Both the position numbers and the translations under genes were made by a program. From Pirellulales bacterium (lineage in GTDB: Bacteria; Planctomycetota; Planctomycetia; Pirellulales; JALHLM01), in NCBI GenBank assembly GCA_022844585.1, contig JALHLM010000256.1, positions 1 through 8,233 on the forward strand: a stretch of DNA of 8,233 nt. The letters are read 5' to 3'. Below, in pieces: positions 1 to 6,841 of this stretch (positions are counted from its first letter, which is position 1; each line of letters starts with the position of its first letter). The notes below the pieces were generated by a model. That model was not told where the DNA came from and did no database searches. It saw only the letters and a program-made list of their open reading frames with translations.

Positions 1-1318
1 TGGCTTCCAGCACATCAAGGCGGCCGTCGAGGTCGTAGTCGAAGAAGAACACGCCGAACTTGAGCGACAGCCGCGACGGGGGGCCGATGCCGTTCGAGAT
101 CGCGTCGTCGAAGAAGTTCAGCGACTTGCCGTTCGAGACGTAGAGCGCTGTCGGCTCGTTGGCGAAGTTGCCGATCACGACGCCCAGCGAACCGTCGTTA
201 CGAAATGCGCCGGAGTCGACGCCCATCGCGCCGCGGGCATTGCCGGCCGTGTCGAAGGCGACGCCGGCCTCGGCGCCGACTTCCTCGAACGTGCCGTCGC
301 CACGATTGTGGAACAGCAGGTTCTGCACCGTGTCGTTGGCGACGACCAGGTCGAGCCAACCATCCCGATCGACGTCCACCGGCGCGAGACCCAGCGACTT
401 GGCGAGCGGCACTTTCGTGGCCTTGTTCCGTACCTGCACGCCGGCGACTTCGGAAACGTCGACGAACGTGCCGTCCCCTTGGTTGCGATAGAGATAGGGG
501 AACGTACCTTGGAATGCGCGCGGAGGCCCGTAGGCGCGGCCGACGCCGACGAGTTGAAAATCCTGCGCGAGATCGATCTCCTTCGACCATTCGATGTAGT
601 TGGCGACATAGAGATCGAGATCGCCGTCGTTGTCGTAGTCGAAGAACGTGGCAGCCGTGCTCCAGGCGTCGTCCGCGCCGCCGACGTTGGCCTTGTCCGT
701 CGTGTCGACGAACTTGCCTTGCTCGTTGCGCAGCAGGTGATTCTTGCCGACCGCGGAGATGAACAGGTCGACCCAACCGTCGCCGTCGTAATCGCCGCAG
801 GCGACGCCCATGCCGTAGCAGGAAATGTTCAGCCCCGTGGCTTCGGTGGCATCGGTGAAGTTGCCCTTGCCATTGTTCTGATAGAGCGCCAGCGTGGGCG
901 TGGATTGTCCTTCGGTGGCGGGCTGATCCGGCCACGGCATCGAGTTGACGAACAGGATGTCCTGATCGCCGTCGCTATCGAAGTCAAAAAACGCGCAGCC
1001 GCCCCCCATGGTTTCCGGGAGGAGTTTGCTGCCATAGGCGCCGTTGACATGACGAAAGGTAATGCCCGCGGACTGCGTGATGTCCGTGAATTTGACCGTG
1101 GGCGGCTCGATGGTCGGGGCGTCGCGTACGGTCGGCGCGGCCAACGTCGAGGCCTTGGTCTCCGGCGGCTTAGGGCGATTGCGCAGATACACCACGCCAG
1201 CGACAACACACGCGCCGATCACCAGCACGACCAGCGATCCGCGCAAAGCGCGGCCGATCACCGCGTCATCGGCGGCCGCGTCATCTTCCTCGGGCGGCAT
1301 GTATTTTGATGTGCTCAT
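1..1318 (-). CDS. CRTAC1-like VCBS/FG-GAP repeat protein, membrane-anchored (C-terminus beyond window)
   Basis: Only the first 439 residues are in the window; the frame is still open at the left edge. A short acidic N-terminus (residues 1-19) is followed by one hydrophobic segment at about 28-45, a signal anchor or uncleaved signal. Five Asp-rich calcium-loop motifs of the FG-GAP/VCBS type follow: F110-D120 (DFDSDGDQD), G175-D184 (GDYDGDGWVD), F225-D235 (DYDNDGDLD), D315-D323 (DVDRDGWLD) and F424-D435 (DYDLDGRLD). Between them sit typical RNxGDGTFxDV blades. Such repeats fold as a beta-propeller and usually act extracytoplasmically in binding. Family members of the CRTAC1 type normally end in an ASPIC/UnbV domain, which here would lie left of position 1. 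The start is ATG at 1318: it overlaps the stop of the upstream cytochrome gene by 4 bp and has an ideal ribosome binding site. The binding partner is unknown; the upstream multiheme protein is an inferred candidate. Confidence 0.9.
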   Translation of the reverse strand, partial: MSTSKYMPPEEDDAAADDAVIGRALRGSLVVLVIGACVVAGVVYLRNRPKPPETKASTLAAPTVRDAPTIEPPTVKFTDITQSAGITFRHVNGAYGSKLLPETMGGGCAFFDFDSDGDQDILFVNSMPWPDQPATEGQSTPTLALYQNNGKGNFTDATEATGLNISCYGMGVACGDYDGDGWVDLFISAVGKNHLLRNEQGKFVDTTDKANVGGADDAWSTAATFFDYDNDGDLDLYVANYIEWSKEIDLAQDFQLVGVGRAYGPPRAFQGTFPYLYRNQGDGTFVDVSEVAGVQVRNKATKVPLAKSLGLAPVDVDRDGWLDLVVANDTVQNLLFHNRGDGTFEEVGAEAGVAFDTAGNARGAMGVDSGAFRNDGSLGVVIGNFANEPTALYVSNGKSLNFFDDAISNGIGPPSRLSLKFGVFFFDYDLDGRLDVLEA

Positions 1319-4194
1319 TGGCCACCTCCTGTGCTTGCCGTTTCGACGGCGGTTTGTTTCGTCAGGCCCGGCGCTCCGTCGCGTTGCAACGGGTAAATCA
1401 CCAGGGCCTCGGCGGCATGGTTGGCCGCCGGGTACTTCTTCCGCGCCGCCGCCACGGCGCTGTCTCGCGCGTTGTCGTCCGGTTTGAAACGAGCGTGCGC
1501 CTCTTGATGGATTTGGGCCTTCGTCTCGTCTCCCAACTGCTGATAGATCAGGCCGAGGTTATAGTGCGCGGCGACGTCCTCGCTGTCTTCCTGGAGCGTT
1601 TTTTCGTACGTGGTCGCCGCCTCGCGCAACAGGGCGTCGCGTTCCGCTTCTTTCGTGGGATCGCGGACTTGCTTCGCCCGATCGAACAGCACTTGTCCCA
1701 GCAAGTTGATCACTTCGTAGTCGCGGCTGAAATCGAAGCCGCGCTCGATCATTTCCGGCGTGCGATCTTCCAGCACGCTGCGGAAATTCTTTTCGGCCGC
1801 TTCGAGATGCCCTTGCTGCTGGTTGATTCTGCCGGACAGCCACGCGACCGTCCATGCCGGAGCGGGCGGATCCTTGAACTGCGTGGCGCGCTGGATCGCC
1901 GCCGTGGCTTCGTCGAGGCGTCCTTCCTCAAGATAGACGCGGGCCATGTTCAGCGGCCCGTCGTAACGATTCAACTTCTCGACTTCCGCGAAGGCGGCCG
2001 CGGATTGTCGCAGTTCGGCGCGACCTTCCAGCAACAAACCAATCGCGTAGTCGTTCCAGCGTTGCCAGGGCGGAATGGCGGATTCCGGATTGCTCGGCGC
2101 GGGCGAACCGCCTTCGATCGGCAAGGTGATCGTGTCGGTCGCGAGCGTCGTGATCGGCAGTTCGTTGCGATAAGGCTGGCCCGGCTTCAGACCCCGTAAT
2201 GGGAGATCGCCCGGCTTCGCGGCCTTGGCGACGAAGTCCATATATTCCTTGTCAAACTTGCGGTATTGCAGCTTCACCGTGATCGTCACGGGTTCGCGAG
2301 CATCGTCCGGCACACGGAAACCGTAATGCGCCACCTGACCCGCGCCGGGCGGAATCTGGTGGTTGTAGAGCGGTACGAAGATGTCCTGCGGATTGCGGCG
2401 GTTGATGCGGTTGCCGTTCCGGTCGAGCATGAACACGTTGATGAAATGCGACCAGGGATCGACCGTGCCGTCGTCGCCGATCGCGCCGTTGCGACCGATG
2501 ACTTTGTCGCCGGAGTTGATAGCGACGTCGACCCAGACTTCGTTGGAGTCGACCGTGCCTTGCGTAAAGAGGTGCCCCATCTTTAAGGTGCGAATCACCG
2601 ATTCCAACAGGTAGTCGGCGCCTGGCTTGAGCGCCGGCGCCGCCGGGCGGAGCGGGGCGATCAGCGGGCTATCGATCTGCCCTCCTTCCTTGAGGCCGAA
2701 GATATCGATGCGGACGATGTCCTTCATGAACTCCTGGTGCTTGGTGATGATATCGGGCTCGTTGCGCATCCAGGCGACGCCGGTGTTCGCGGAAGGGAAC
2801 AGGTGATCGTGGATACTCAGCTTCTTCGCGCTGGCGAAGAGCTTCGCACCGAAATCGCCCGATTCCTTCAGCGGCATGTGGCAGCCGGCGCAGTTTTCCT
2901 GCGCCTTGGGCGGATAGTAGAAGCTGCGAGCCCCGTGCCCGGAGACGCCGCTCAACAGGAATGGATCGTAGTGATTTTGACCGCGGAGGAATTCCTTGTA
3001 GTGGTTGAGCGCGAAGGGCAGATGCACCTTGTGGCACGTCGAGCAGAACTCAGCTTGTTTGTGATGCGGCTTCAGGAACGTCTTTTTGTGAAAGCTCGGT
3101 TTGGCCTTCACGAGCTGCCGGTTCACGTACTTGAGAATGGAGTTTTCGCTCTGCGCGAACGGGTAGTGCAGCGGTTCTTCGATCGTGTAGTCGGCATTGC
3201 CGCGGGTACTATGCACATCGGTGATCGCGTGACAGGCGGTACACGTAATGCCGGCCTGGGCCGTCGGATCGTTCACCAAGTCGTACTTGGGATCGCTAAA
3301 CGATCCGCTGAAGAACGGCACCGGATCATGGCAGCCTGCGCACCATCGCGAGGCCTGCACGCTCCCGTCGCGCTCCAGGGAGACCTCGCGCGTTTCGCGG
3401 ACGCTCGCCAAGTAGGCCGGGTTGTTGAACGAGCTAAAGTGATGCGCGCTGTGGAACCAACCGTCGTAGGCGTCCTTGTGGCATTCCAGGCAATACTGAT
3501 CCATCATCAACGTTTCGGCAGGAATGAATTTTCCGCTGGCCGTGCGAGCCAGCGAGGGCTCGAAATACTTGACGCCGGAAGCCGGACCGGCGACGTTCCA
3601 TTGCCGCGGATCTTGCGTTTGCAGGATCAGCATAATCGCCACCGTAGCGCCCATCACGCCGAGGTACGCGCCGCCGATGCGCCACTTGATCTTCGGCCCG
3701 GCGAGCCGGTGCAGCCAATACAGCCAGATGGTCGCCAAGGGCGTCGCCACGTGCAGCCAATACACGGCGTCGCGCGCGAGCGGTTGTTTTAAGTCGAACA
3801 CGCCTTCGATGCGGACCAGCAGCACGCCGGTCGCAAGTACCGCGATGCCGGCCGCGAACAGCACGTAACCGATCCGCACGGCGCGGCGATTGCGGCGATT
3901 TTTCGCGGCCGCCATGTGAATCGCGCCGAAGACTACAAACGGCACGACGAGCAACAGGCCCAGCACCACGTGGACCAGGAACATCATCAGATAGAAGTAG
4001 TTCTGATAAGTCCGCCCGCTGAACCATTCGGTTGCAGTGACGCCCGCCAGATAACACGAGTTCGCGCCCAACACCGCCACGAGCGCGAAGATGGCGAAGA
4101 GCAAGCAGCGCAGACGTGGCCCTACGGTGCGTACATAGCGTTTGGGCGCCGGCACGGGGCTCGCAGGCGCGTCGCCTGAGGTAATGCTCGCCAT
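1315..4194 (-). CDS. Membrane-bound pentaheme c-type cytochrome with TPR domain
   Basis: A protein of 959 residues. Five hydrophobic segments lie at about 30-52, 67-93, 107-127, 144-163 and 172-191. The Lys/Arg-rich loops at about 98-107 and 163-172 and the basic N-terminus fall on the same side, so positive-inside topology places everything after residue 191 in the periplasm. Five haem c attachment motifs follow: CLECH 235-239, CAGCH 285-289, CTACH 318-322, CSTCH 384-388 and CAGCH 435-439. The extra histidines near them (for example at 248, 251-252 and 377-378) could be distal ligands. This part resembles cytochrome c554-like multiheme proteins. Residues about 490-690 look beta-rich (a GHLFTQGTVD stretch), and about 710-905 hold degenerate TPRs. 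His75/His148 and His93/His162 in helices 2 and 4 could bind two b haems (inference). The ATG at 4194 is preferred over a TTG at 4200 because AGGA lies seven bases upstream of it. The enzymatic substrate, if any, is unknown; electron transfer is the supported role. Confidence 0.88.
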   Translation of the reverse strand: MASITSGDAPASPVPAPKRYVRTVGPRLRCLLFAIFALVAVLGANSCYLAGVTATEWFSGRTYQNYFYLMMFLVHVVLGLLLVVPFVVFGAIHMAAAKNRRNRRAVRIGYVLFAAGIAVLATGVLLVRIEGVFDLKQPLARDAVYWLHVATPLATIWLYWLHRLAGPKIKWRIGGAYLGVMGATVAIMLILQTQDPRQWNVAGPASGVKYFEPSLARTASGKFIPAETLMMDQYCLECHKDAYDGWFHSAHHFSSFNNPAYLASVRETREVSLERDGSVQASRWCAGCHDPVPFFSGSFSDPKYDLVNDPTAQAGITCTACHAITDVHSTRGNADYTIEEPLHYPFAQSENSILKYVNRQLVKAKPSFHKKTFLKPHHKQAEFCSTCHKVHLPFALNHYKEFLRGQNHYDPFLLSGVSGHGARSFYYPPKAQENCAGCHMPLKESGDFGAKLFASAKKLSIHDHLFPSANTGVAWMRNEPDIITKHQEFMKDIVRIDIFGLKEGGQIDSPLIAPLRPAAPALKPGADYLLESVIRTLKMGHLFTQGTVDSNEVWVDVAINSGDKVIGRNGAIGDDGTVDPWSHFINVFMLDRNGNRINRRNPQDIFVPLYNHQIPPGAGQVAHYGFRVPDDAREPVTITVKLQYRKFDKEYMDFVAKAAKPGDLPLRGLKPGQPYRNELPITTLATDTITLPIEGGSPAPSNPESAIPPWQRWNDYAIGLLLEGRAELRQSAAAFAEVEKLNRYDGPLNMARVYLEEGRLDEATAAIQRATQFKDPPAPAWTVAWLSGRINQQQGHLEAAEKNFRSVLEDRTPEMIERGFDFSRDYEVINLLGQVLFDRAKQVRDPTKEAERDALLREAATTYEKTLQEDSEDVAAHYNLGLIYQQLGDETKAQIHQEAHARFKPDDNARDSAVAAARKKYPAANHAAEALVIYPLQRDGAPGLTKQTAVETASTGGGQ
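1325..1330 (-). promoter_or_regulatory. Strong Shine-Dalgarno for the CRTAC1-like gene, inside the upstream gene
   Basis: The minus strand reads AGGAGG six bases before the ATG at 1318. It lies within the codons for the final Gly-Gly-Gly-Gln of the cytochrome gene. Together with the ATGA stop/start overlap (1315-1318), this fixes the start and suggests coupled, efficient reinitiation. Confidence 0.8.
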
Positions 4195-4201
4195 GGGCAA
4201 A

Positions 4202-4205
4202 TCCT
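4202..4205 (-). promoter_or_regulatory. Ribosome binding site deciding the cytochrome start
   Basis: The minus strand reads AGGA seven bases before the ATG at 4194, but only one base before the in-frame TTG at 4200. The spacing therefore favours the ATG, giving a product two residues shorter than the longest reading frame. Confidence 0.5.
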
Positions 4206-4251
4206 AGCAGATTGAATTGGGGAAGCGCGCCACGCAGCTCAATCGCTCACG

Positions 4252-4271
4252 GAGCAGCGCATGCGCTGCTC
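4252..4271. repeat. Perfect 20-bp palindrome
   Basis: The half-site GAGCAGCGCA is followed immediately by its exact reverse complement, with no spacer. A smaller CGTTC/GAACG inverted pair with a five-base loop sits directly beside it (4271-4285). The palindrome lies 58 bp upstream of the cytochrome start, so it could be an operator for a dimeric regulator or part of a transcript-end structure for the gene ending at 4384. There is no T-run on either strand next to it. Confidence 0.6.
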
Positions 4272-4287
4272 GTTCCGATCGAACGCT

Positions 4288-4361
4288 GTCGTGGCCAGAA
4301 CACACCAGCGCGCAGCCAACAACGAAATAATACGTCGTATTTCCGTGGTTCTGGCCACGAC
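4288..4361. repeat. 14-bp perfect inverted repeat with structured loop
   Basis: The arm GTCGTGGCCAGAAC (4288-4301) is exactly inverted at 4348-4361. Three further pairs (4303-4305 with 4345-4347) follow after a one-base bulge. The loop contains a nested AATACG-T-CGTATT element, so the whole region can form a long branched or extended hairpin. It begins 22 bp beyond the stop of the small secreted-protein gene, in the spacer before the cytochrome gene. It may be a terminator without a T-run, an RNA processing or stability element, or the remnant of a small inverted-repeat element. No flanking target duplication was seen. Confidence 0.6.
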
Positions 4362-4383
4362 GATGCGCGCACGAGCGAAGTGC

Positions 4384-4800
4384 TCAGATCGCTTCCGGCG
4401 GTCGCCAAGTGGCGGGATACCAGACCGACGGCAACGGCGGCGCATCGAATTCCCCGCGCTGCTGCGGCCCAATCGTAGTGTGCTCGCAGGCTTCGTCGCC
4501 CATTTTCGCCCAGAATTCCGGGCTGCGTTCCAAACTCGGCGGCGGGACGCTCGGCACTGCGAACGGATGCGGCACGCGACGACAACTGGGCCCATTGCAA
4601 GGAATAGGCGCTCGGGGAGCTTGTTCGGCATGTTGCGGCGTTTCGGCCGTCGGCATCGCGGCTGCATCATGCGCGTGCGCATTCGGCGACGAATTGCCGA
4701 TCACAACGTAGTCGCCGCAACTGGCGGAAACCGGTTGAACGCCAGTTCCCCAGGCGACAGCCATGATTCCAAACAGCAACGCGGCGCGCAATCGAAGCAT
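4384..4800 (-). CDS. Small exported Cys/Pro-containing protein of unknown function
   Basis: A protein of 138 residues from the ATG at 4800. Residues 1-26 form a good signal peptide: basic MLRLR, a hydrophobic core and a VSA-SC cleavage-like site. The mature part begins SCGDYVVIG, then has a low-complexity Ala/His/Pro linker. A PCNGPSC motif at about 67-73 is followed by a Pro-rich run, an EACEH motif at about 104-108 and a Trp/Pro-rich tail. The spaced cysteines suggest disulfides in the periplasm or outside. I do not recognise a named family, but the layout resembles short secreted proteins often seen in planctomycetes (recollection, not a search). In-frame upstream ATGs at 4860 and 4941 exist. 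The 4800 start is chosen because it puts the signal peptide at the N-terminus; no clear Shine-Dalgarno supports any of the three. The gene follows the oxidoreductase gene on the same strand after 162 bp (78 bp or 21 bp if an upstream start is used). Confidence 0.65.
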   Translation of the reverse strand: MLRLRAALLFGIMAVAWGTGVQPVSASCGDYVVIGNSSPNAHAHDAAAMPTAETPQHAEQAPRAPIPCNGPSCRRVPHPFAVPSVPPPSLERSPEFWAKMGDEACEHTTIGPQQRGEFDAPPLPSVWYPATWRPPEAI

Positions 4801-4962
4801 GCATCGCACGGAATGCGCGACATATGAAGCAACAAAGCCGGACGCGATACCGACAGGCATGACACAGCCGAAAAGAAAAGCGGGCGAGGCGTTCCAGGCG
4901 GCCGAATGGCACCTTGAGACCTTCCCCTTATGGCTGAGCATACCCCCGCACGGTCGCGAAGG

Positions 4963-6003
4963 TCAAGCAAAAACCCCTTCGTTCGGGGAGGAAAGACTCC
5001 TGTTTGCGATCGATTGGACTTCGCCGCCAGCGCGTTCGACGGCCGCCATCGCCCGCAACGAGTCCCAGCCAGCCTGCCAGGGGATGGGAAACGCGATCTT
5101 CGCCCGCGCTGCATCGAGCGCATCGGCGAGCAGCTCGAGATACATGGCGTTGACGTCCCAGTCGGGATTGTTCCAAAGCAGTTTTTCGTCGGACGCGGCG
5201 CGCCAAGCAAGTCGCCCCGTCGCCCAATCGAAGCGGATTGTTCCGCGCGTGCCGACAAACTCAAACCCACGCGATCGTTCCGGCTGGCACATGCTCAATT
5301 GCACGTGGGCCGAGATGTCGTTGTCGAATCGCAACGAACATTTTGCGATGTCGTCGGCCGGCATGTCGAGTTGGCCTGATCGCCAACTGCGGCCCTGCAC
5401 TTCGACAGGCTGCCCGAGACACCACAGCACGTAATCCAACTCGTGATCCAACGTCGGTAACACGCCCCCGCCGAGCTCCGGTCGGGCGGCGTACGACGTG
5501 CGGTAATCTTCCCACGGATGCCAGTCGGGCAGATAGCTCTCGAACCATGTGCGAGCGGATCGGACTTCGCCGATTTTGCCGTCGAGCAATGCGTCGCGCG
5601 CGGCGCGATAGGCGGGGTGATAACGCAAGCAGTACGCAACGCCGATCGGCGCTGATGCCGTCGTCAACCAAGGAAGCGCCGCCTCCGCTTGTGGTAAATC
5701 CATCGCGAGCGGCTTTTCGATCAGTACCGGAACGCCCGCACGCACGAATGGCTCGGCCGCTGCGAGATGCAAGCTCGTGGGATTGCAGATCACGGCTAAA
5801 TCGAGGCCGCCGGAGATTGCCGCCTCAAGGGAATCGACGATCAACGCGTCGGCGGGCGGCGTGAAGGCGGGATTGATGCGGTTTTGGCGGCGGACGATCG
5901 TGATCCGGCGCACGCCGAGCCGCTGGAGATTCTCCACGTGCCGGCGGCCGATCGAGCCGTAGCCCACGACGGCGACGCGCAAGTCGGAGCATCGGTCGCT
6001 CAT
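4963..6003 (-). CDS. Gfo/Idh/MocA family NAD(P)-dependent oxidoreductase
   Basis: A protein of 346 residues, the usual family size. An N-terminal Rossmann fold carries the dinucleotide motif VGYGSIG (G14, G16, G19). CNPTSLH at 73-79 and the family hallmark EKP at 96-98 follow; Lys97 is the usual catalytic or cofactor-contacting lysine. The C-terminal alpha/beta domain contains GGGVLPTLDHELD (178-190) with the likely catalytic His187. Such enzymes oxidise, reduce or epimerise sugars and sugar nucleotides in the cytoplasm. The GGGVL...HELDY pattern looks like members found in surface-polysaccharide clusters. The start overlaps the stop of the cytidylyltransferase-like gene by 4 bp (ATGA, 6000-6003) with no ribosome binding site of its own, so translation is probably coupled. 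The exact substrate cannot be read from the sequence; a sugar precursor for the neighbouring activation enzyme is the inferred role. Confidence 0.92.
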   Translation of the reverse strand: MSDRCSDLRVAVVGYGSIGRRHVENLQRLGVRRITIVRRQNRINPAFTPPADALIVDSLEAAISGGLDLAVICNPTSLHLAAAEPFVRAGVPVLIEKPLAMDLPQAEAALPWLTTASAPIGVAYCLRYHPAYRAARDALLDGKIGEVRSARTWFESYLPDWHPWEDYRTSYAARPELGGGVLPTLDHELDYVLWCLGQPVEVQGRSWRSGQLDMPADDIAKCSLRFDNDISAHVQLSMCQPERSRGFEFVGTRGTIRFDWATGRLAWRAASDEKLLWNNPDWDVNAMYLELLADALDAARAKIAFPIPWQAGWDSLRAMAAVERAGGEVQSIANRSLSSPNEGVFA

Positions 6004-6722
6004 GCGGCGGCGGATCGACTAGGGCGCTCAAAGCGATCGCAAAAGCGGTAGGCGTCGGTCAACGAAAACATGCCGTCTTGTCCCGTCAACGCGGCGAAGA
6101 GTTGCCGCATCCGGGCCAGGTCTCCGGGAGTGTCGATGGTCAGCGCGATCTCGCTTCGCAAGCCGTGCCAATCCGCGGGCAATTGGTGGACGCGGTAGGC
6201 CCAGGGGAATTGCCGGAAAAAGGGCGTCACATGCTCCCGCTGGTGTGCGTCGACGGCCACGCGGGCCATCCGCCGTAACGCGCCGACCTGAAACACCTCC
6301 GGCACAACGTACGACAATTCCTGCACACAGGTATATTCCGCGCCGGCGGCGAGATGTTCTTCGAGAATCGCGGCGGTACGCTCCGGGCAATACGCCGGGT
6401 TATCAGCCGTGGCGCGGATCGCCGTGGCGTCGTTCGGCAGGTCTGACGTGGCCTGGAGGAATCGCGACAGCACGTCGGCGGTCGCGCCGCGGACGCACGC
6501 GACGCCGAGCTCCTCACAGGCCGCTTCGGTGCGGTCGTCTTCGGGTTCACAGGTCGTGGCGACCACGACTTCCCAGGGCCGCCGGGCGAAACGCTCCGCC
6601 GCCTGCAGCCGGGTCACGACGTGTTCCAGGACGGAACGACCGGCGAGATCCGTCAAGATTTTGCCCGGCAAACGGGTCGAACCCATTCGGGCTTGCACCA
6701 CTACGCGCACGGCAGCGTCCAT
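6000..6722 (-). CDS. SpsF-type cytidylyltransferase-like protein
   Basis: A protein of 240 residues, close to the family's normal length. The nucleotide-binding signature VVQARMGSTRLPGK (8-21) is diagnostic of the SpsF/CMP-KDO synthetase-like group. It is followed by a VVVATTCEPEDD strand-loop (52-63), DVLSRF (83-88), RATADNP (103-109, with Asp107 at the usual metal-binding position), REHVTP (162-167) and TIDTPGDL (195-202). The family activates acidic sugars with CTP in glycan synthesis; SpsF itself is known from Bacillus spore coat polysaccharide. Two stretches differ from the pattern I expect: RATADNP in place of RxTxDCPL, and LSYVVPEVF where a GLDVE-like motif usually sits. The sugar specificity may therefore be unusual. 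It is the first gene of a two-gene operon with the oxidoreductase and has a good ribosome binding site. No nonulosonate synthase is visible beside it. Confidence 0.88.
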   Translation of the reverse strand: MDAAVRVVVQARMGSTRLPGKILTDLAGRSVLEHVVTRLQAAERFARRPWEVVVATTCEPEDDRTEAACEELGVACVRGATADVLSRFLQATSDLPNDATAIRATADNPAYCPERTAAILEEHLAAGAEYTCVQELSYVVPEVFQVGALRRMARVAVDAHQREHVTPFFRQFPWAYRVHQLPADWHGLRSEIALTIDTPGDLARMRQLFAALTGQDGMFSLTDAYRFCDRFERPSRSAAA

Positions 6723-6727
6723 GTCTG

Positions 6728-6733
6728 CCTCCC
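6728..6733 (-). promoter_or_regulatory. Shine-Dalgarno for the SpsF-type gene
   Basis: The minus strand reads GGGAGG five bases before the ATG at 6722, within a purine-rich AAGGGAGG. This supports the chosen start. Confidence 0.7.
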
Positions 6734-6747
6734 TTCCACAAAACGAG

Positions 6748-6764
6748 CCGAATTCCGAATTCGG
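6748..6764. repeat. Tandem CCGAATT pair ending in a 10-bp palindrome
   Basis: CCGAATT occurs twice head-to-tail (6748-6754, 6755-6761). The second copy forms the palindrome CCGAATTCGG (6755-6764). It lies 26-42 bp upstream of the SpsF-type start, between a candidate -10 box and the ribosome binding site, a position suitable for an operator. The function is inferred only from location. Confidence 0.45.
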
Positions 6765-6770
6765 GGCGGC

Positions 6771-6776
6771 ATTGTA
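6771..6776 (-). promoter_or_regulatory. Candidate -10 box for the SpsF/oxidoreductase operon
   Basis: The minus strand reads TACAAT, close to the sigma70 consensus TATAAT, 48 bp upstream of the ATG. No convincing -35 hexamer is seen at 16-18 bp spacing, so this is a weak call. Confidence 0.3.
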
Positions 6777-6841
6777 GCGAAACTTGGCAAACGAGGCATC
6801 AGCAGTTCATGGCGCTGAAAAAGGACGGCGTCTTCTCCTCC

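Noticed and set aside
308..1309. Long plus-strand open frame (333 codons) opposite the CRTAC1-like gene
   Set aside because: It is exactly antisense to codons that encode clear FG-GAP calcium loops. Its product is a low-complexity Val/Arg/Glu mirror of the GC-rich Asp/Gly codons, with no recognisable domain.
1306..2199. Plus-strand open frame (297 codons) opposite the TPR region
   Set aside because: Antisense to helical repeats on the minus strand. The Arg/Leu/Phe-rich product has no motif, and codon bias favours the minus-strand gene.
2737..3792. Long plus-strand open frame (351 codons) opposite the cytochrome gene
   Set aside because: It is antisense to the CXXCH-bearing region and has no domain signature; long antisense frames are expected in GC-rich coding DNA.
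4195..4200. TTG at 4200 as the cytochrome start
   Set aside because: The AGGA site would be only one base away, whereas the ATG at 4194 has normal seven-base spacing.
4288..4361. CRISPR unit or insertion-sequence end
   Set aside because: There is only one pair of inverted arms, with no spacer array, no transposase gene and no visible target-site duplication.
4801..4941. N-terminal extension of the small secreted protein to 4860 or 4941
   Set aside because: It would place 20 to 47 residues ahead of a clear signal peptide. The ATG at 4800 gives a standard exported precursor, although none of the starts has a strong ribosome binding site.
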